In this document: positions 9,838-18,392 of the stretch, piece by piece
Layout of the letters: each line of letters opens with the position of its first letter
How positions within the stretch are numbered: position 1 is the first letter of the stretch
From: Alphaproteobacteria bacterium
Lineage (GTDB): Bacteria; Pseudomonadota; Alphaproteobacteria; Ferrovibrionales; Ferrovibrionaceae
Direction of reading: 5' to 3'
DNA: 64,000 bases
Assembly (NCBI GenBank): GCA_026126215.1
Contig: JAHCJQ010000003.1
Location: 47,953-111,952, forward strand
Made by a program: the position numbers and the translations under genes
The notes under the pieces: model-generated
Seen by the model: the letters and a program-made list of their open reading frames with translations, nothing else
Database searches by the model: none
Told to the model about the DNA's origin: nothing

Positions 9838-10333
9838 TGTCCAGACTCCTCAGGCAACGTTCGCGGCTGTCGCCCTCGCCGCGGGCATCGCGCGCTGCAT
9901 AGTCGAGAATGAAGAAAGCATTGCGGGAAACATCGAAGAAGAACGAGAGTTCGAGTTCGCAGTCATGTCCTTTGTAGACCCAAAGTTTTGCGGGCCGGGC
10001 ATCCTGCCGCGCTTCCGGCTCGCCGAGCAGGCCAAGGGTTTCGCTCTCGCTGAGACCGACCAGCCGTGGCGCCGGGGCTCCATCGGAAGGTTGTTCATAA
10101 CCTGGCGATTGCTGTGCGTCGCTATCTGCCGGCGGGCGTGCCGCGATTTCGGTCCGGCGCGGCTTGCGCAGGGGTTTCGGCGGCGCCTGTAGCGCGGGCG
10201 AGACCTCCGGTTCCGGCAAGGCGGCGCGTGGATCCGCGCCTGGCGCGATGGCACCGGTGCCATCTCCGGCGCAGCCGGAGAGAAGCGCGATGGTCGCGAA
10301 CGCGATCCCTATGCCGGCCAGTCCTGCTTTCAT
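9818..10333 (-). CDS. Predicted lipoprotein, first gene of the two-component operon
   Basis: A 171-residue protein read from the ATG at 10333. This start gives a clean lipoprotein signal (MKAGLAGIGIAFATIALLSG, then Cys), whereas the frame extends upstream 102 bases into non-signal sequence. A Pro/Ala-rich linker follows, then a ~70-residue conserved-looking C-terminal domain with ETLGLLGEPEARQD and LWVYKGHDCELELSFFFD. That pattern (a helix with LxGxP, then W.Y....C.L.L.F) resembles SmpA/OmlA-like small beta folds, but I do not recognise the family firmly. Its 3' end overlaps the response regulator by 20 bases. A sensory accessory role for the kinase is an inference from position only. Confidence 0.7.
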   Translation of the reverse strand: MKAGLAGIGIAFATIALLSGCAGDGTGAIAPGADPRAALPEPEVSPALQAPPKPLRKPRRTEIAARPPADSDAQQSPGYEQPSDGAPAPRLVGLSESETLGLLGEPEARQDARPAKLWVYKGHDCELELSFFFDVSRNAFFILDYAARDARGEGDSRERCLRSLDNVRAAP

Positions 10334-10640
10334 GCCCGTCGCATCGTCGATTGGCCCTTCGGAGACCCTTCCACCGCCATTGCGTGCAGCCGGCCCGGAG
10401 CGAAACCTGTTGCGTCGATTAACCAACTTCTCCAAGCAACGCTAACAATTCGTTAATGGCGTGACATCGGCGTGTGATCTTGTAGTGACAGCCCATTGGT
10501 CTCGGGCCGGCCGGTTCGCCGCGCCGCCACGGCTTGTGCCCAACTTCTCACAGGCCGATTCCCGAGACGCGGCCATAATGGGCATCGGCGGTTGATCGTT
10601 ACTCAAGGTCCAATCACCGCACAAGCGAGGCGAAGCGATT
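10334..10640. other. Intergenic region between divergent genes
   Basis: About 307 bases separate the divergent lipoprotein (minus) and surface-antigen-like (plus) genes. I see no convincing gene here. It must hold promoters for both sides. The only patterned piece I found is a near-CtrA-type site at 10442-10456 plus a TTAACC at 10419-10424. Confidence 0.5.
10442..10456. promoter_or_regulatory. Near-consensus CtrA-type box (CTAA-N7-TTAA)
   Basis: CTAACAATTCGTTAA matches the alphaproteobacterial CtrA consensus TTAA-N7-TTAA at 7 of 8 fixed positions. It lies ~110 bases upstream of the lipoprotein-regulator-kinase operon and ~185 bases upstream of the gene at 10641. A TTAACC half site lies 18 bases away. 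A single imperfect site can occur by chance. Confidence 0.3.
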
Positions 10641-11216
10641 ATGCAATTGGCGGACGCAGCGATGCAATCGGCGATCATGGCCGGCGGAGGGAGGCGGACT
10701 TCTTTCCTCGCCGCAGCCCTGGTCTGCGTGGCGGTCATCGTCAGCGCCTCCCTCGGAGCAGAGGAAATGGGTCCGGCCAAGGGACAACGTTCCATGGATG
10801 GGGCCGGCACGACACATCCCGGATCGCCCTCCTTCGCGCTTTTCGGGCTGCCTGCCTCCATTGAAGAAGGCCGTTGCAGGCCCGTGAAGGCGGGAAACAA
10901 CGATGCGAAGCTTCTGGCGGCACCAGATCGGCGCGGCGCGGCGCGAACCGGACCGGCTGCGAAGCGCACGATGGCCGCGGTGGCCGATGCGGACGGCTAC
11001 TGCGCCGCGCTGGCGCTCGAGTATGCACGTGATGGCGAGGAGATAAGCTGGGGCGGGCAGGGACGGGAAGTCCGGCTGACGCCAAACCGTTCGTACCGGG
11101 ACCGGAGTGGACTGCATTGCCGGGAGTTCTGGCTGGATCATGCGGTCGAAGGGCAAGTCTCGCGGACGCAGACGCGGGCCTGCCGGATCGCCAGCAGGAG
11201 TTGGGTGCTGCAATGA
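10641..11216 (+). CDS. Secreted protein with 17-kDa-surface-antigen-like C-terminus
   Basis: A 191-residue protein with an N-terminal hydrophobic segment (~20-40, TSFLAAALVCVAVIVSASLG) that could be a signal peptide or an anchor. The last ~60 residues carry paired cysteines in CREF...ACRIASRSWVL, preceded by W..G..G and R..R. This is the layout of the C-terminal domain of alphaproteobacterial 17-kDa surface-antigen and outer-membrane lipoproteins (CREY...G.ACR..DG.W). The middle section has no recognisable motif. The stop overlaps the ATG of the next small frame (ATGA), suggesting coupling. Function is unknown; a cell-envelope role is an inference. Confidence 0.6.
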   Translation: MQLADAAMQSAIMAGGGRRTSFLAAALVCVAVIVSASLGAEEMGPAKGQRSMDGAGTTHPGSPSFALFGLPASIEEGRCRPVKAGNNDAKLLAAPDRRGAARTGPAAKRTMAAVADADGYCAALALEYARDGEEISWGGQGREVRLTPNRSYRDRSGLHCREFWLDHAVEGQVSRTQTRACRIASRSWVLQ

Positions 11217-11452
11217 TGCGAGCGAATGCGGACCATACCAGGATTGCCGTCACGCTTCTTCACCACGCCCATGACCGGCGTGCAAACGGTGCTACGGCCC
11301 TCGTTGCAAAGGATGGCGAGGCCGCACCGTACGGGCGCTGGCAGCGGCATTTCGAGGCAGTCTGGGCGCGGAATTCGCGCCTGAAAGAGGCGAGCGGCGG
11401 CGAACAGGCCGAGGGCGGGGCTGCCGTGATGATCCTGCGCCGCGCGGGATGA
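11213..11452 (+). CDS. Small hypothetical protein, coupled to the preceding gene
   Basis: A 79-residue frame whose ATG overlaps the stop of the upstream gene in an ATGA. It is rich in Ala, Arg and His and has no signal peptide, membrane helix or motif that I recognise. The support is the stop-start overlap, the same direction, and the fact that it fills the space up to the convergent gene ending at 11460. It could equally be a chance frame in GC-rich DNA. Confidence 0.35.
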   Translation: MMRANADHTRIAVTLLHHAHDRRANGATALVAKDGEAAPYGRWQRHFEAVWARNSRLKEASGGEQAEGGAAVMILRRAG

Positions 11453-11459
11453 GAGGCGT

Positions 11460-12017
11460 TCAATCGCGCGGGGCGAACAGCTTGTCGATTTCTCCCTGGG
11501 CCATGGTCGCGCATTCGGGCGTCGCTTCTGTTCCTGCGACAAACCTGCCAGAACGCATCTCCACTTCACGGCCATTGACGATGGCTGCGGCCAGGGCGAT
11601 GAGCGGGCGAACCGCCAGGGCTGTCTGATTTGCCTCCTGCGCAAGCCGCCCTCCCGCCACGCGGGTCAGCAGGGCAATGTCGCGGCACAGCCTGCGCGAA
11701 GCGACCCGGGTCACGAAGTCGAACGGTATCCGGTAGCGCTCCGGTGCGATCTCATAGGCGATGCGAGCGATGTCCCCCATTGCCATGCTGCCCGCGCTGA
11801 AATGGCCGACATAGTCCTTCGGCCGCCAGGCGCCCAGTTCCTCAATCAGTTCCGGGGCATCGGGCAGCATCTCGACCAGCATCACCGCCTCGTTGAAGTG
11901 GTTGAGATAGTCGGTGGCGAGAAACGTCACCGGATTGATGTTGACCGCCGCCAATCGCGGCCGCAGGGCGGCGCGGCGCGCTTCCAGGTCCGCTGGGCGG
12001 TAGTCCGGGTGCGACAT
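11460..12017 (-). CDS. Conserved hypothetical cytoplasmic protein
   Basis: A protein of ~185 residues with no signal peptide or membrane helix. A stretch near the N-terminus (FLATDYLNHFNE followed by MLVEMLPDAPEL) looks conserved. It resembles an uncharacterised, mostly helical alphaproteobacterial family that I know only as a hypothetical protein. The start at 12017 (MSHPDYRP) was preferred; the frame continues to a GTG at 12053, which would add 12 residues. It is divergent from the membrane histidine kinase at 12240. The composition matches neighbouring genes and nothing suggests transfer. Confidence 0.65.
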   Translation of the reverse strand: MSHPDYRPADLEARRAALRPRLAAVNINPVTFLATDYLNHFNEAVMLVEMLPDAPELIEELGAWRPKDYVGHFSAGSMAMGDIARIAYEIAPERYRIPFDFVTRVASRRLCRDIALLTRVAGGRLAQEANQTALAVRPLIALAAAIVNGREVEMRSGRFVAGTEATPECATMAQGEIDKLFAPRD

Positions 12018-12239
12018 TTCGGTCTTGCATAGGGGTCGTTGCAACGTAATCACTGATTGAGGAACGGGACGTCGGTTTGCGTGAGAAACGATAACGTCGA
12101 GTCGTTAACGGTGCCTTGTCCGGGGACTATACAATTTCCCGGTTAATGACGCTCGGGCGTACGGGCGGCGGAATTGCGGGTTGCAAGGCGCTGGCAGGTG
12201 CGCCTAGCTTTCAGGGTCGACGCTAACCTGGGCCAGTTG

Positions 12240-13742
12240 ATGGCATTTTCCCTGCCGACTGCGATAGGCGGCGCCTGCATAGCCACCCTCGTTCTGGCAG
12301 GCACGTTCCTGTATCTGTTCGCGACCCTGCGCCACCGCCAGTTTGCCTTCTGGGCGATGGCCTATCTCGGGATCGCCCTGGAGCATGCGATCGGCCTCGC
12401 CGATCGCGTAGTCGCCGCCGACCTTTCCGATCCGGGTCGGATCTTCGGCTGGTCGGCCGTTATCCTGTTCTGGTTCGGAACACGTCGCTTCGCCGGCCGT
12501 CCGGCCTATTGGCGCCTGCTCGGGGCGGTCGCCGTCCTGGTCGGCGGATGGATCGCCGCAGCCGCGTGGCATTCTTTTGATCCCGTCATCCACAGCCTCC
12601 CGTCCTACTGGGCCTCGGCTGCCATCTTCTCCGTCATGGCGGCGGATTTCCTGCAAGGCGAGCGTGCCCGGCTGGGGATGCCCTATCGCTTCCTCGCCGC
12701 GCTGCTTCTGCTGCGCGCGGCCTATTTCCTCGCGGGGCCGTTCCTGCATCTGGCCGATGGCGCCGTCGTGCCGGGGTTCGTCATTGCGATCATGACCGAT
12801 CTCGCCCTTGGCTTCGTGCTGCTCGTCATCAGCCAGCGCGAGGCGCAGATCCAGGTCGAGTATCTGGCAGACCGGCTGCGGGAGACGAACAGCCAGCTCG
12901 CGCGCCAGGCGACCGAGTTCGAGCGCATGGTCGAGGATTACCGGCTGCAGAAGCAGCAGGCGGAACTCGCCAACCGGGCAAAGACCGAGTTTCTCGCGAA
13001 CATGAGCCACGAACTGCGCACGCCGCTCAACGCGATTATCGGTTTCTCGGAGATGCTGCAGGCCAAGTATTTCGGCGACCTGACCCCGAAACAGGAGGAG
13101 TATATCCGCGACATCCTGCAGAGCAGCCATCATCTGCTCTATGTGATCAACGACGTGCTCGACGTGGCGAAGATCGAGTCCGGCCAGAAGAATCTCGAAC
13201 TGCGCAAGGTCCACCTGCCGACACTGGTGGAAGAGACCCTGCGCCTTGTATCGGTGCGCGCTGGCGAAAAAGGCGTGAGCCTGCGCCGGGAGCTTCCGAC
13301 CTTCCTCCCGGTAATCCACGCGGACGCGCCGGCGCTCAAGCAGATCCTGCTCAATCTTCTCTCGAACGCGCTCAAGTTCACGCCTTCCGGCGGATCGGTA
13401 ACGGTGGCGGCCCTGTCGGATGAAGCCGTGGTCGAGGTGGCGGTGGCCGATACCGGCATCGGCATCGACCGCGGCCAGCTTCCCCACATATTCGAGCCTT
13501 TCTGGCACGGCGAACGGGCGCATGTGAAACGCTATGAAGGCGCGGGTCTCGGCCTCGCCATCACGCGCCGGCTCGTCGAATTGCATGGCGGAGAGATTTG
13601 GGTCGAGAGCGAGAAGGGCATGGGCACGACCGTGCATTTCACCCTGCCGATCGGCCGAGGCGCCGAAACGCCCGACGGGCTGCCTGCCCGTGGTTCCGCG
13701 CAGGAAGACCTCAGTCGACCGGCGGCGGAGAATGGGCCTTGA
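12240..13742 (+). CDS. Histidine kinase with multi-pass membrane sensor domain
   Basis: About 500 residues from the ATG at 12240; a TTG at 12174 in the same frame would add a charged, signal-poor extension. The first ~210 residues form about six or seven hydrophobic segments. A helical linker (~215-245) leads into a HisKA domain with His257 in [20 protein letters not shown] and a HATPase_c domain ([36 protein letters not shown]). The H box is the canonical type seen in hybrid and PAS kinases, but no receiver domain is attached. The final 32 bases overlap the 3' end of the convergent LOG-family gene. The partner regulator is not in this window. Confidence 0.85.
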   Translation: MAFSLPTAIGGACIATLVLAGTFLYLFATLRHRQFAFWAMAYLGIALEHAIGLADRVVAADLSDPGRIFGWSAVILFWFGTRRFAGRPAYWRLLGAVAVLVGGWIAAAAWHSFDPVIHSLPSYWASAAIFSVMAADFLQGERARLGMPYRFLAALLLLRAAYFLAGPFLHLADGAVVPGFVIAIMTDLALGFVLLVISQREAQIQVEYLADRLRETNSQLARQATEFERMVEDYRLQKQQAELANRAKTEFLANMSHELRTPLNAIIGFSEMLQAKYFGDLTPKQEEYIRDILQSSHHLLYVINDVLDVAKIESGQKNLELRKVHLPTLVEETLRLVSVRAGEKGVSLRRELPTFLPVIHADAPALKQILLNLLSNALKFTPSGGSVTVAALSDEAVVEVAVADTGIGIDRGQLPHIFEPFWHGERAHVKRYEGAGLGLAITRRLVELHGGEIWVESEKGMGTTVHFTLPIGRGAETPDGLPARGSAQEDLSRPAAENGP

Positions 13743-14535
13743 GGCCCCGCGCCAGCATGGCCTGCCAAGCCTCCTCCGCGGTGTCGACGATGTCGAACAG
13801 TTTCAGGTCATGGGCAGCGATCATGTCCTGATCCAGCAAGTGCTGGAAATTGACCGCCTTGCGCCAGTATTCCGTGCCCACCAGCACGATCGGAAGTGGT
13901 GGCGCCTTTCTCGTCTGCGTCAGCGTCAGCATCTCGAAGAGCTCGTCCATGGTGCCGAAGCCGCCGGGGAACACGGCCAAGGCGTTGGCTCGCATGGCGA
14001 GATGCATCTTGCGCATGGCGAAGTAGTGGAACCGGAAGGTGAGGGCCGGAGTCGAATAGCTGTTCGGCCGCTGCTCCATCGGCAGGGTAATGTTGAAGCC
14101 GATACTCGGCGCGCCCACCTCGACCGCGCCGCGATTGGCCGCTTCCATGATGCCGGGTCCCCCGCCGGTGGCGATGACATTGTCGTGGTGGCCATCGGGC
14201 GCATGCATCGCGCCGCCGCGTTCGGAAACAATGCGGGCGAACAGGCGGGCGGTCTCGTAATAATGGACATGCCGCGCCCGCCTTTGCGCGCTTGCGCGCT
14301 CGTCGGGCCCGCCGGCGGCGGCGAGCATCGCCTCGGCCTGTTCGGGCGAGGGGATGCGGGCGCTGCCGAATACCACGACGGTGGAGCGTATGCCCCATTG
14401 CCGAAGCAGGATCTCCGCCTTGGAATACTCGAGCGCGAAGCGGAGCCCGCGCAGTTCGTCGCTCAGCAGGAACTCGCGGTCCTCGACCGGCAGCAGATAG
14501 CTCGGCGAGGCCATCTGGGCCTTGCTGTCGTTCAT
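13711..14535 (-). CDS. LOG-family protein (TIGR00730, putative nucleotide phosphoribohydrolase)
   Basis: A 274-residue Rossmann-like protein with both family signatures: [14 protein letters not shown] and [12 protein letters not shown] (the PGGxGTxxE motif). Family members, formerly annotated as lysine decarboxylases, release free bases from nucleoside 5'-monophosphates, the cytokinin-activating LOG reaction; other members act on AMP or remain untested. The ATG follows AGGAGAG. It is longer than the ~190-residue minimal LOG because of N-terminal extra sequence, as in the larger LOG subgroup. The gene converges on and overlaps the histidine kinase by 32 bases. Confidence 0.85.
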   Translation of the reverse strand: MNDSKAQMASPSYLLPVEDREFLLSDELRGLRFALEYSKAEILLRQWGIRSTVVVFGSARIPSPEQAEAMLAAAGGPDERASAQRRARHVHYYETARLFARIVSERGGAMHAPDGHHDNVIATGGGPGIMEAANRGAVEVGAPSIGFNITLPMEQRPNSYSTPALTFRFHYFAMRKMHLAMRANALAVFPGGFGTMDELFEMLTLTQTRKAPPLPIVLVGTEYWRKAVNFQHLLDQDMIAAHDLKLFDIVDTAEEAWQAMLARGLKAHSPPPVD

Positions 14536-14631
14536 TCAACTCTCCTGACTTGACGCAATGTAAATCATGCTCTTCATCGCCGCGCACGGCGAGGGAGTAT
14601 TATCGGCGAGCAGGCCGGTTGGTGAAGTATT

Positions 14632-16110
14632 CTAGATGTGAGGATCGGCCACCCTGGGCCAGAGGGCGCGCGTCACGTGCCTGTGCGGCAGCGTCCGCAT
14701 GTCCATCGCACCGGTGCCCGGCGCCGCGACATAGAGGATTTCCTCCGCGATGGGCGCGAAGCCGGCAAAGAAATGCTGCGTGGATTTGACGATCAGCGCC
14801 CGACAGCGCGCCGGATCGATACCGACCGCAGAAAAGCAGTCCGGGTGGAAGCTCTGCACCCGATGGTCGTTGACCGCGATATCGATGGCATCCGTGTCGT
14901 TCTCTCCGATCCGCAGCCAGGCCATGTTGCCGAGCGGCGCCAGCGCCCCGCCAAAGGGCTGGAATGCGTTGCGCGTCAGGCCCTTCACGGTGACTTCGGC
15001 ATCGATCGGCGCGCCGGAAGCCGGGCCGAGCTTGCCGCCGATGCGCACTCTGAGTTTCGCCCCCAGGCCTGCATCGAACGCCAGCGCCGTCACGGATGGA
15101 TCCCAGAGCGGGGAAATGGCGATGCCGCCGATCTTCTGATCGATAACCTGGCGCAGCAGGAAGGTCGAATCGCCGGCGGCACCAATGCCCGGATTGTCCG
15201 CGGTATCTGCCAGCACCAGCGGGCGATAGCCGTTATGGCCGGCGGCCCGCGCCAGCGCCTCGTCGATTGACTTGAACGGCGGCATCATCTCGTCACGCCG
15301 TGCCCACACTTCGCGTCCCAGTTCCTTCGCCAGGGCATCGGCTTTCCCCCCGTCGCCATGCGCCACCACCAGCACGCGCGTGCCCACCTCCGGCGTGTCG
15401 CCCCAGGGAAAGCCATGGGCCAGAGACACAGAGAGGATGTCGTCCTTGCCTTCGAGAGCCTTCATGCGGGCGACGAAACTTTCGAGGGGCTCGCGCGTAG
15501 TCGGGTAAATGCCGAGCATCCGGCAATCATGCATGGCCATCACCGGCCAGACCCTGCCGGCCAGGGTGCCCTCCATGATCGTGAACAGTTCCTCCGCCCG
15601 CTCGACCACGTCGACGTGCGGATACTCCTTGTAGATGACGATGGCCGTGGCGGAGCGCACCTTGAGTTCGGTGAGATGACAATGCAGGTCCAGTTCGACG
15701 CCGATCGGTACCGCTGGCCCGACGATGTCGCGTGCCCGCGCCAGAAGGTCGCCTTCCGCATCAGGATAGCCCTCCGCGATCATCGCTCCATGCAGGTTCA
15801 GCAGTACGGCATCCACCGGCAACGCCTTGCGAAGATCGGACAGGATCTCGTCCCGCAACGTCTGATAGGCATATCGCGTCGTGTCGCCGGCCGGCATGGC
15901 GAAGGCGGCAAGGCTTTCGACCACCTGCCAGCCAAGCGCTTCCGCCCGCCTTCGCCAGGCGATGAGCGGCAGGGCGAAGAGGTTCGGACGTTCGCCGTGC
16001 CGCGCGCCGCGCACAAGCATGGTCTGCTCGAAGAGCGCCATGCCGGTCGGGATCGGCGAAAAGGAGTTGGTCTCGGTGCCAAGACAGGCGGTGAAGATTT
16101 TCCTGCTCAT
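14632..16110 (-). CDS. M81 family (MlrC-like) metallopeptidase
   Basis: A 492-residue protein. The N-terminal half has the MlrC signatures GTETNSFSPIPTG, LHGAMIAEGYPDAEGDLL and the probable zinc-binding ELDLHCHLT. The C-terminal half (DNPGIGAAGDSTFLL and beyond) matches the MlrC C-terminal domain. The founding member MlrC cleaves linearised microcystin, but most relatives are in unrelated catabolic operons and their substrates are unknown. This is the last gene of a minus-strand operon (FAH hydrolase, FAD dehydrogenase, AspDH-like, M81), so it probably acts on a small amino- or hydroxy-acid derivative rather than on microcystin. Confidence 0.85.
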   Translation of the reverse strand: MSRKIFTACLGTETNSFSPIPTGMALFEQTMLVRGARHGERPNLFALPLIAWRRRAEALGWQVVESLAAFAMPAGDTTRYAYQTLRDEILSDLRKALPVDAVLLNLHGAMIAEGYPDAEGDLLARARDIVGPAVPIGVELDLHCHLTELKVRSATAIVIYKEYPHVDVVERAEELFTIMEGTLAGRVWPVMAMHDCRMLGIYPTTREPLESFVARMKALEGKDDILSVSLAHGFPWGDTPEVGTRVLVVAHGDGGKADALAKELGREVWARRDEMMPPFKSIDEALARAAGHNGYRPLVLADTADNPGIGAAGDSTFLLRQVIDQKIGGIAISPLWDPSVTALAFDAGLGAKLRVRIGGKLGPASGAPIDAEVTVKGLTRNAFQPFGGALAPLGNMAWLRIGENDTDAIDIAVNDHRVQSFHPDCFSAVGIDPARCRALIVKSTQHFFAGFAPIAEEILYVAAPGTGAMDMRTLPHRHVTRALWPRVADPHI

Positions 16111-16130
16111 TTTCTGATCATCCCGGTTCT

Positions 16131-16949
16131 TCAGGTGCCCACATGCAGCGTTTCGACGAGGCCGCGCAGGCAGGCCAGCACGCTGAGACCGGTGATCCGG
16201 CCGGTGCGGGGATTCTCGTCGGAAGGGATGTTCTCGATCGTCATCGTGAAGCGCGCGCTGTCGGCCTCGACTTCGATCGTGTGGCGATTGCGGTCAAGTG
16301 CCGGATCGGCCCAGACCTGGAGTCGGGTTCTCTCCGGACCTATGCCCGCGAGGCTGAGCGCGGCGGCAACATTGACATTGGCGGGAAATGCCTTCGCGCC
16401 GTCGCCCGCGCTGCCCTCGAATACCAGCAGCGGCTCCCGCAAGCCGGTGAGGGAGATCCCGTTCTCCACCAGGTAAGGCGCGCCCTCCAGGCCGCGCGGC
16501 GGCTTGCGCGTCACCATCGTGACCCGTTCGATGCGGCCCTCGGCCGCGGCGCGGACCGCATCGAGGCCGAGCAGGGCGCCGGTCGGGACCAGGATCCGGC
16601 CGCCCGTCCGTCTGGCCATGTCGACCAGATCCAGGTGCGAGAGGAGCGCGCCGGCATTCACCGTGACCAGTGTCCTGCCCAGGGCGAGCGCCGGCTCCGC
16701 AATCTCGCGCAGCGCGGCCGATGGCGCGCAATCGACGACGATGTCCGCATGCTCGCCGAGTGTGGCGGCGGCGACCACTGTCAGCCCGGGCAAAATTTCT
16801 GTCGCCTGCGATCTGGTACGGGCCATGTCGCGACCGGCAATGGCGCCGAGTGCAAGCCCAGGCACGGCCCCCGCGGCGAGGTGCCGGGCGAGCCCGATGC
16901 CGATAGCTCCGATCCCGGCAATGGCGACGCGTTGCACGGGCCTGTTCAT
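16131..16949 (-). CDS. Aspartate dehydrogenase-like oxidoreductase (NadX/DUF108 type)
   Basis: A 272-residue protein. The N-terminal Rossmann fold has GIGAIGIGLARHL, then DCAPSAA and ALGRTLVTVNAGAL as in L-aspartate dehydrogenases. The C-terminal domain begins around LVPTGALLGLDAV, matching the family's SGA(I)GLD region. Family members oxidise L-aspartate to iminoaspartate with NAD(P), but many catabolic homologues act on other amino acids. The ATG at 16949 follows GGGAGAAAGCC. An alternative ATG at 16988 would overlap the upstream stop as ATGA and add 13 residues. It sits between an FAD-linked dehydrogenase and an M81 peptidase, arguing for a degradative rather than an NAD-biosynthetic role. 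Confidence 0.75.
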   Translation of the reverse strand: MNRPVQRVAIAGIGAIGIGLARHLAAGAVPGLALGAIAGRDMARTRSQATEILPGLTVVAAATLGEHADIVVDCAPSAALREIAEPALALGRTLVTVNAGALLSHLDLVDMARRTGGRILVPTGALLGLDAVRAAAEGRIERVTMVTRKPPRGLEGAPYLVENGISLTGLREPLLVFEGSAGDGAKAFPANVNVAAALSLAGIGPERTRLQVWADPALDRNRHTIEVEADSARFTMTIENIPSDENPRTGRITGLSVLACLRGLVETLHVGT

Positions 16950-16984
16950 GGCTTTCTCCCTGATGATTGTGGTGGCGCGCATGC

Positions 16985-18373
16985 TCATGGCATTTCCAGA
17001 ACCTTGCCCGGATTGAGGATGTTGCGCGGATCGAGCATGGCCTTGAGCCGGCGCATCAGGGCGATCTCCTCCGCATTGCGACTGAGGCCAAGATGCGGCT
17101 TCTTGTCCAGGCCTATCCCATGCTCTGCCGAAACCGAGCCGCCAAGCGCCGCGAGCGGCCGGTAGACGATCTCGTCCACGGCGCGCTTCGTGTCCTCATC
17201 GGCCGAGCCGACGCCGACGACCACATGCAGGTTGCCATCGCCGAGGTGGCCGAAGATCCAGATGCGTCCTTCCGGCCAGCGGGCACGTATGCCCCGGGCG
17301 AGCGTCTCCCCATATGCATCCATGTCGCGAATCGGCAGGCTGACATCGAAGCCGGTTACGGGTGCGAATCTCTGGAACTGACCGACATCGTCGCGGATGC
17401 CCCACATGGCGTTGCGCTCGGCAAGGTTGCGTGCGATCGCCGCATTGACGATCAGGCCGGATTCCAGCGCGGCTTCGAGGGCGGCCGTGAAACGGATATC
17501 GTCGCCTTCCTGGTCGCCGCCCAGGGATTCGACCAGCGCATAGAATGGCGCGCCCCGCTCGAGCGGCGGCCGTCCGGCGGCCGGCGGCGAGGTCAGTAGG
17601 TCATAGACATCCCGCCAAAGAACCTCGAAGGCGGACAGGCTGCCGCCCAGCCGCCGATCGGCATGTTTGAGGAAGGCGGTGACCGAAGGGAAATCGGCGA
17701 ACGCGACAAAGGCCGTGTTCTGGCTGGCTGGCGCCTCGCGCAGCCGCAGCACGAGGCGGGTAACGATGCCAAGCACGCCTTCTGTACCGATAAAGAGCTG
17801 CTTCAGATCGAAGCCTGCATTGTTCTTGAGCATGCTGTTCATCGAGCTGATCACCGTTCCATCGGCCAGCACCGCCTCGAGACCGAGCACGAGCTCGCGC
17901 GTCATGCCAAAGCGGATGACACGGTTGCCGCCCGCATTGGTCGAAACATTGCCACCGATCGTGCAGGAACCGCGTGCGCCAAGGTCGAGGGGGAACAGGA
18001 GGCCCTCATGTTCCGCCGCTTCCTGGATCTGCTGCAGGAGACAGCCGGCCTGCACCTGCATGGTGCGGCCAACCGGATCGACATTCTCGATATGGTTCAT
18101 GAGTTCGAGCGAAAGCAACAGATCGTCCGGTCCGGAAGCAGTGCCGTGGACCAGGCCGGTCAGGCCACCGAACGGGATGACCGGCTGACGCGCCTCGTGG
18201 CAAAGCTTCATCACCGCCGCCACCTGGGCGGTCTCGCGCGGGCGTGCGATGGCTTTTGCCACTATGGTGCCCGAGCCGGCCCAGGGACCGGCGCGCCGCC
18301 CGGCGACCTCCGCGCCGGTGAGAAGGCCGCCGGGTCCCAGAATCTCGCCAAGCCGTGCCAGAAGATCGTCCAC
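16985..18373 (-). CDS. FAD-binding oxidoreductase (GlcD / D-2-hydroxyacid dehydrogenase family)
   Basis: About 462 residues. The FAD_binding_4 domain (~40-215) has VIPFGGLTGLVHG, GARGSCTIGGNVSTNAGG and FIGTEGVLGIVT. The C-terminal FAD-oxidase domain has IFGHLGDGNLHVVV, SAEHGIGLDKK and the terminal MLDPRNILNPGKV. These are the hallmarks of GlcD, D-lactate and D-2-hydroxyglutarate dehydrogenases, which oxidise a D-2-hydroxyacid to a 2-oxoacid. The GTG start at 18373 follows GGAGGA at 5-base spacing; the open frame runs upstream to 18559, but that part overlaps the FAH gene. Second enzyme of the 20.1-14.6 kb operon. Confidence 0.85.
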   Translation of the reverse strand: MDDLLARLGEILGPGGLLTGAEVAGRRAGPWAGSGTIVAKAIARPRETAQVAAVMKLCHEARQPVIPFGGLTGLVHGTASGPDDLLLSLELMNHIENVDPVGRTMQVQAGCLLQQIQEAAEHEGLLFPLDLGARGSCTIGGNVSTNAGGNRVIRFGMTRELVLGLEAVLADGTVISSMNSMLKNNAGFDLKQLFIGTEGVLGIVTRLVLRLREAPASQNTAFVAFADFPSVTAFLKHADRRLGGSLSAFEVLWRDVYDLLTSPPAAGRPPLERGAPFYALVESLGGDQEGDDIRFTAALEAALESGLIVNAAIARNLAERNAMWGIRDDVGQFQRFAPVTGFDVSLPIRDMDAYGETLARGIRARWPEGRIWIFGHLGDGNLHVVVGVGSADEDTKRAVDEIVYRPLAALGGSVSAEHGIGLDKKPHLGLSRNAEEIALMRRLKAMLDPRNILNPGKVLEMP

Positions 18374-18392
18374 GCCATTCCTCCGGATCTCG

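Noticed and set aside
12204..13637. A 477-codon minus-strand frame opposite the second histidine kinase
   Set aside because: No motif; composition typical of antisense shadow. The plus-strand frame has complete HisKA and HATPase signatures.
14632..16110. Microcystin degradation (mlr) cluster
   Set aside because: Only the M81/MlrC family match is present; mlrA, mlrB and mlrD-like genes are absent, so the named pathway is not supported.
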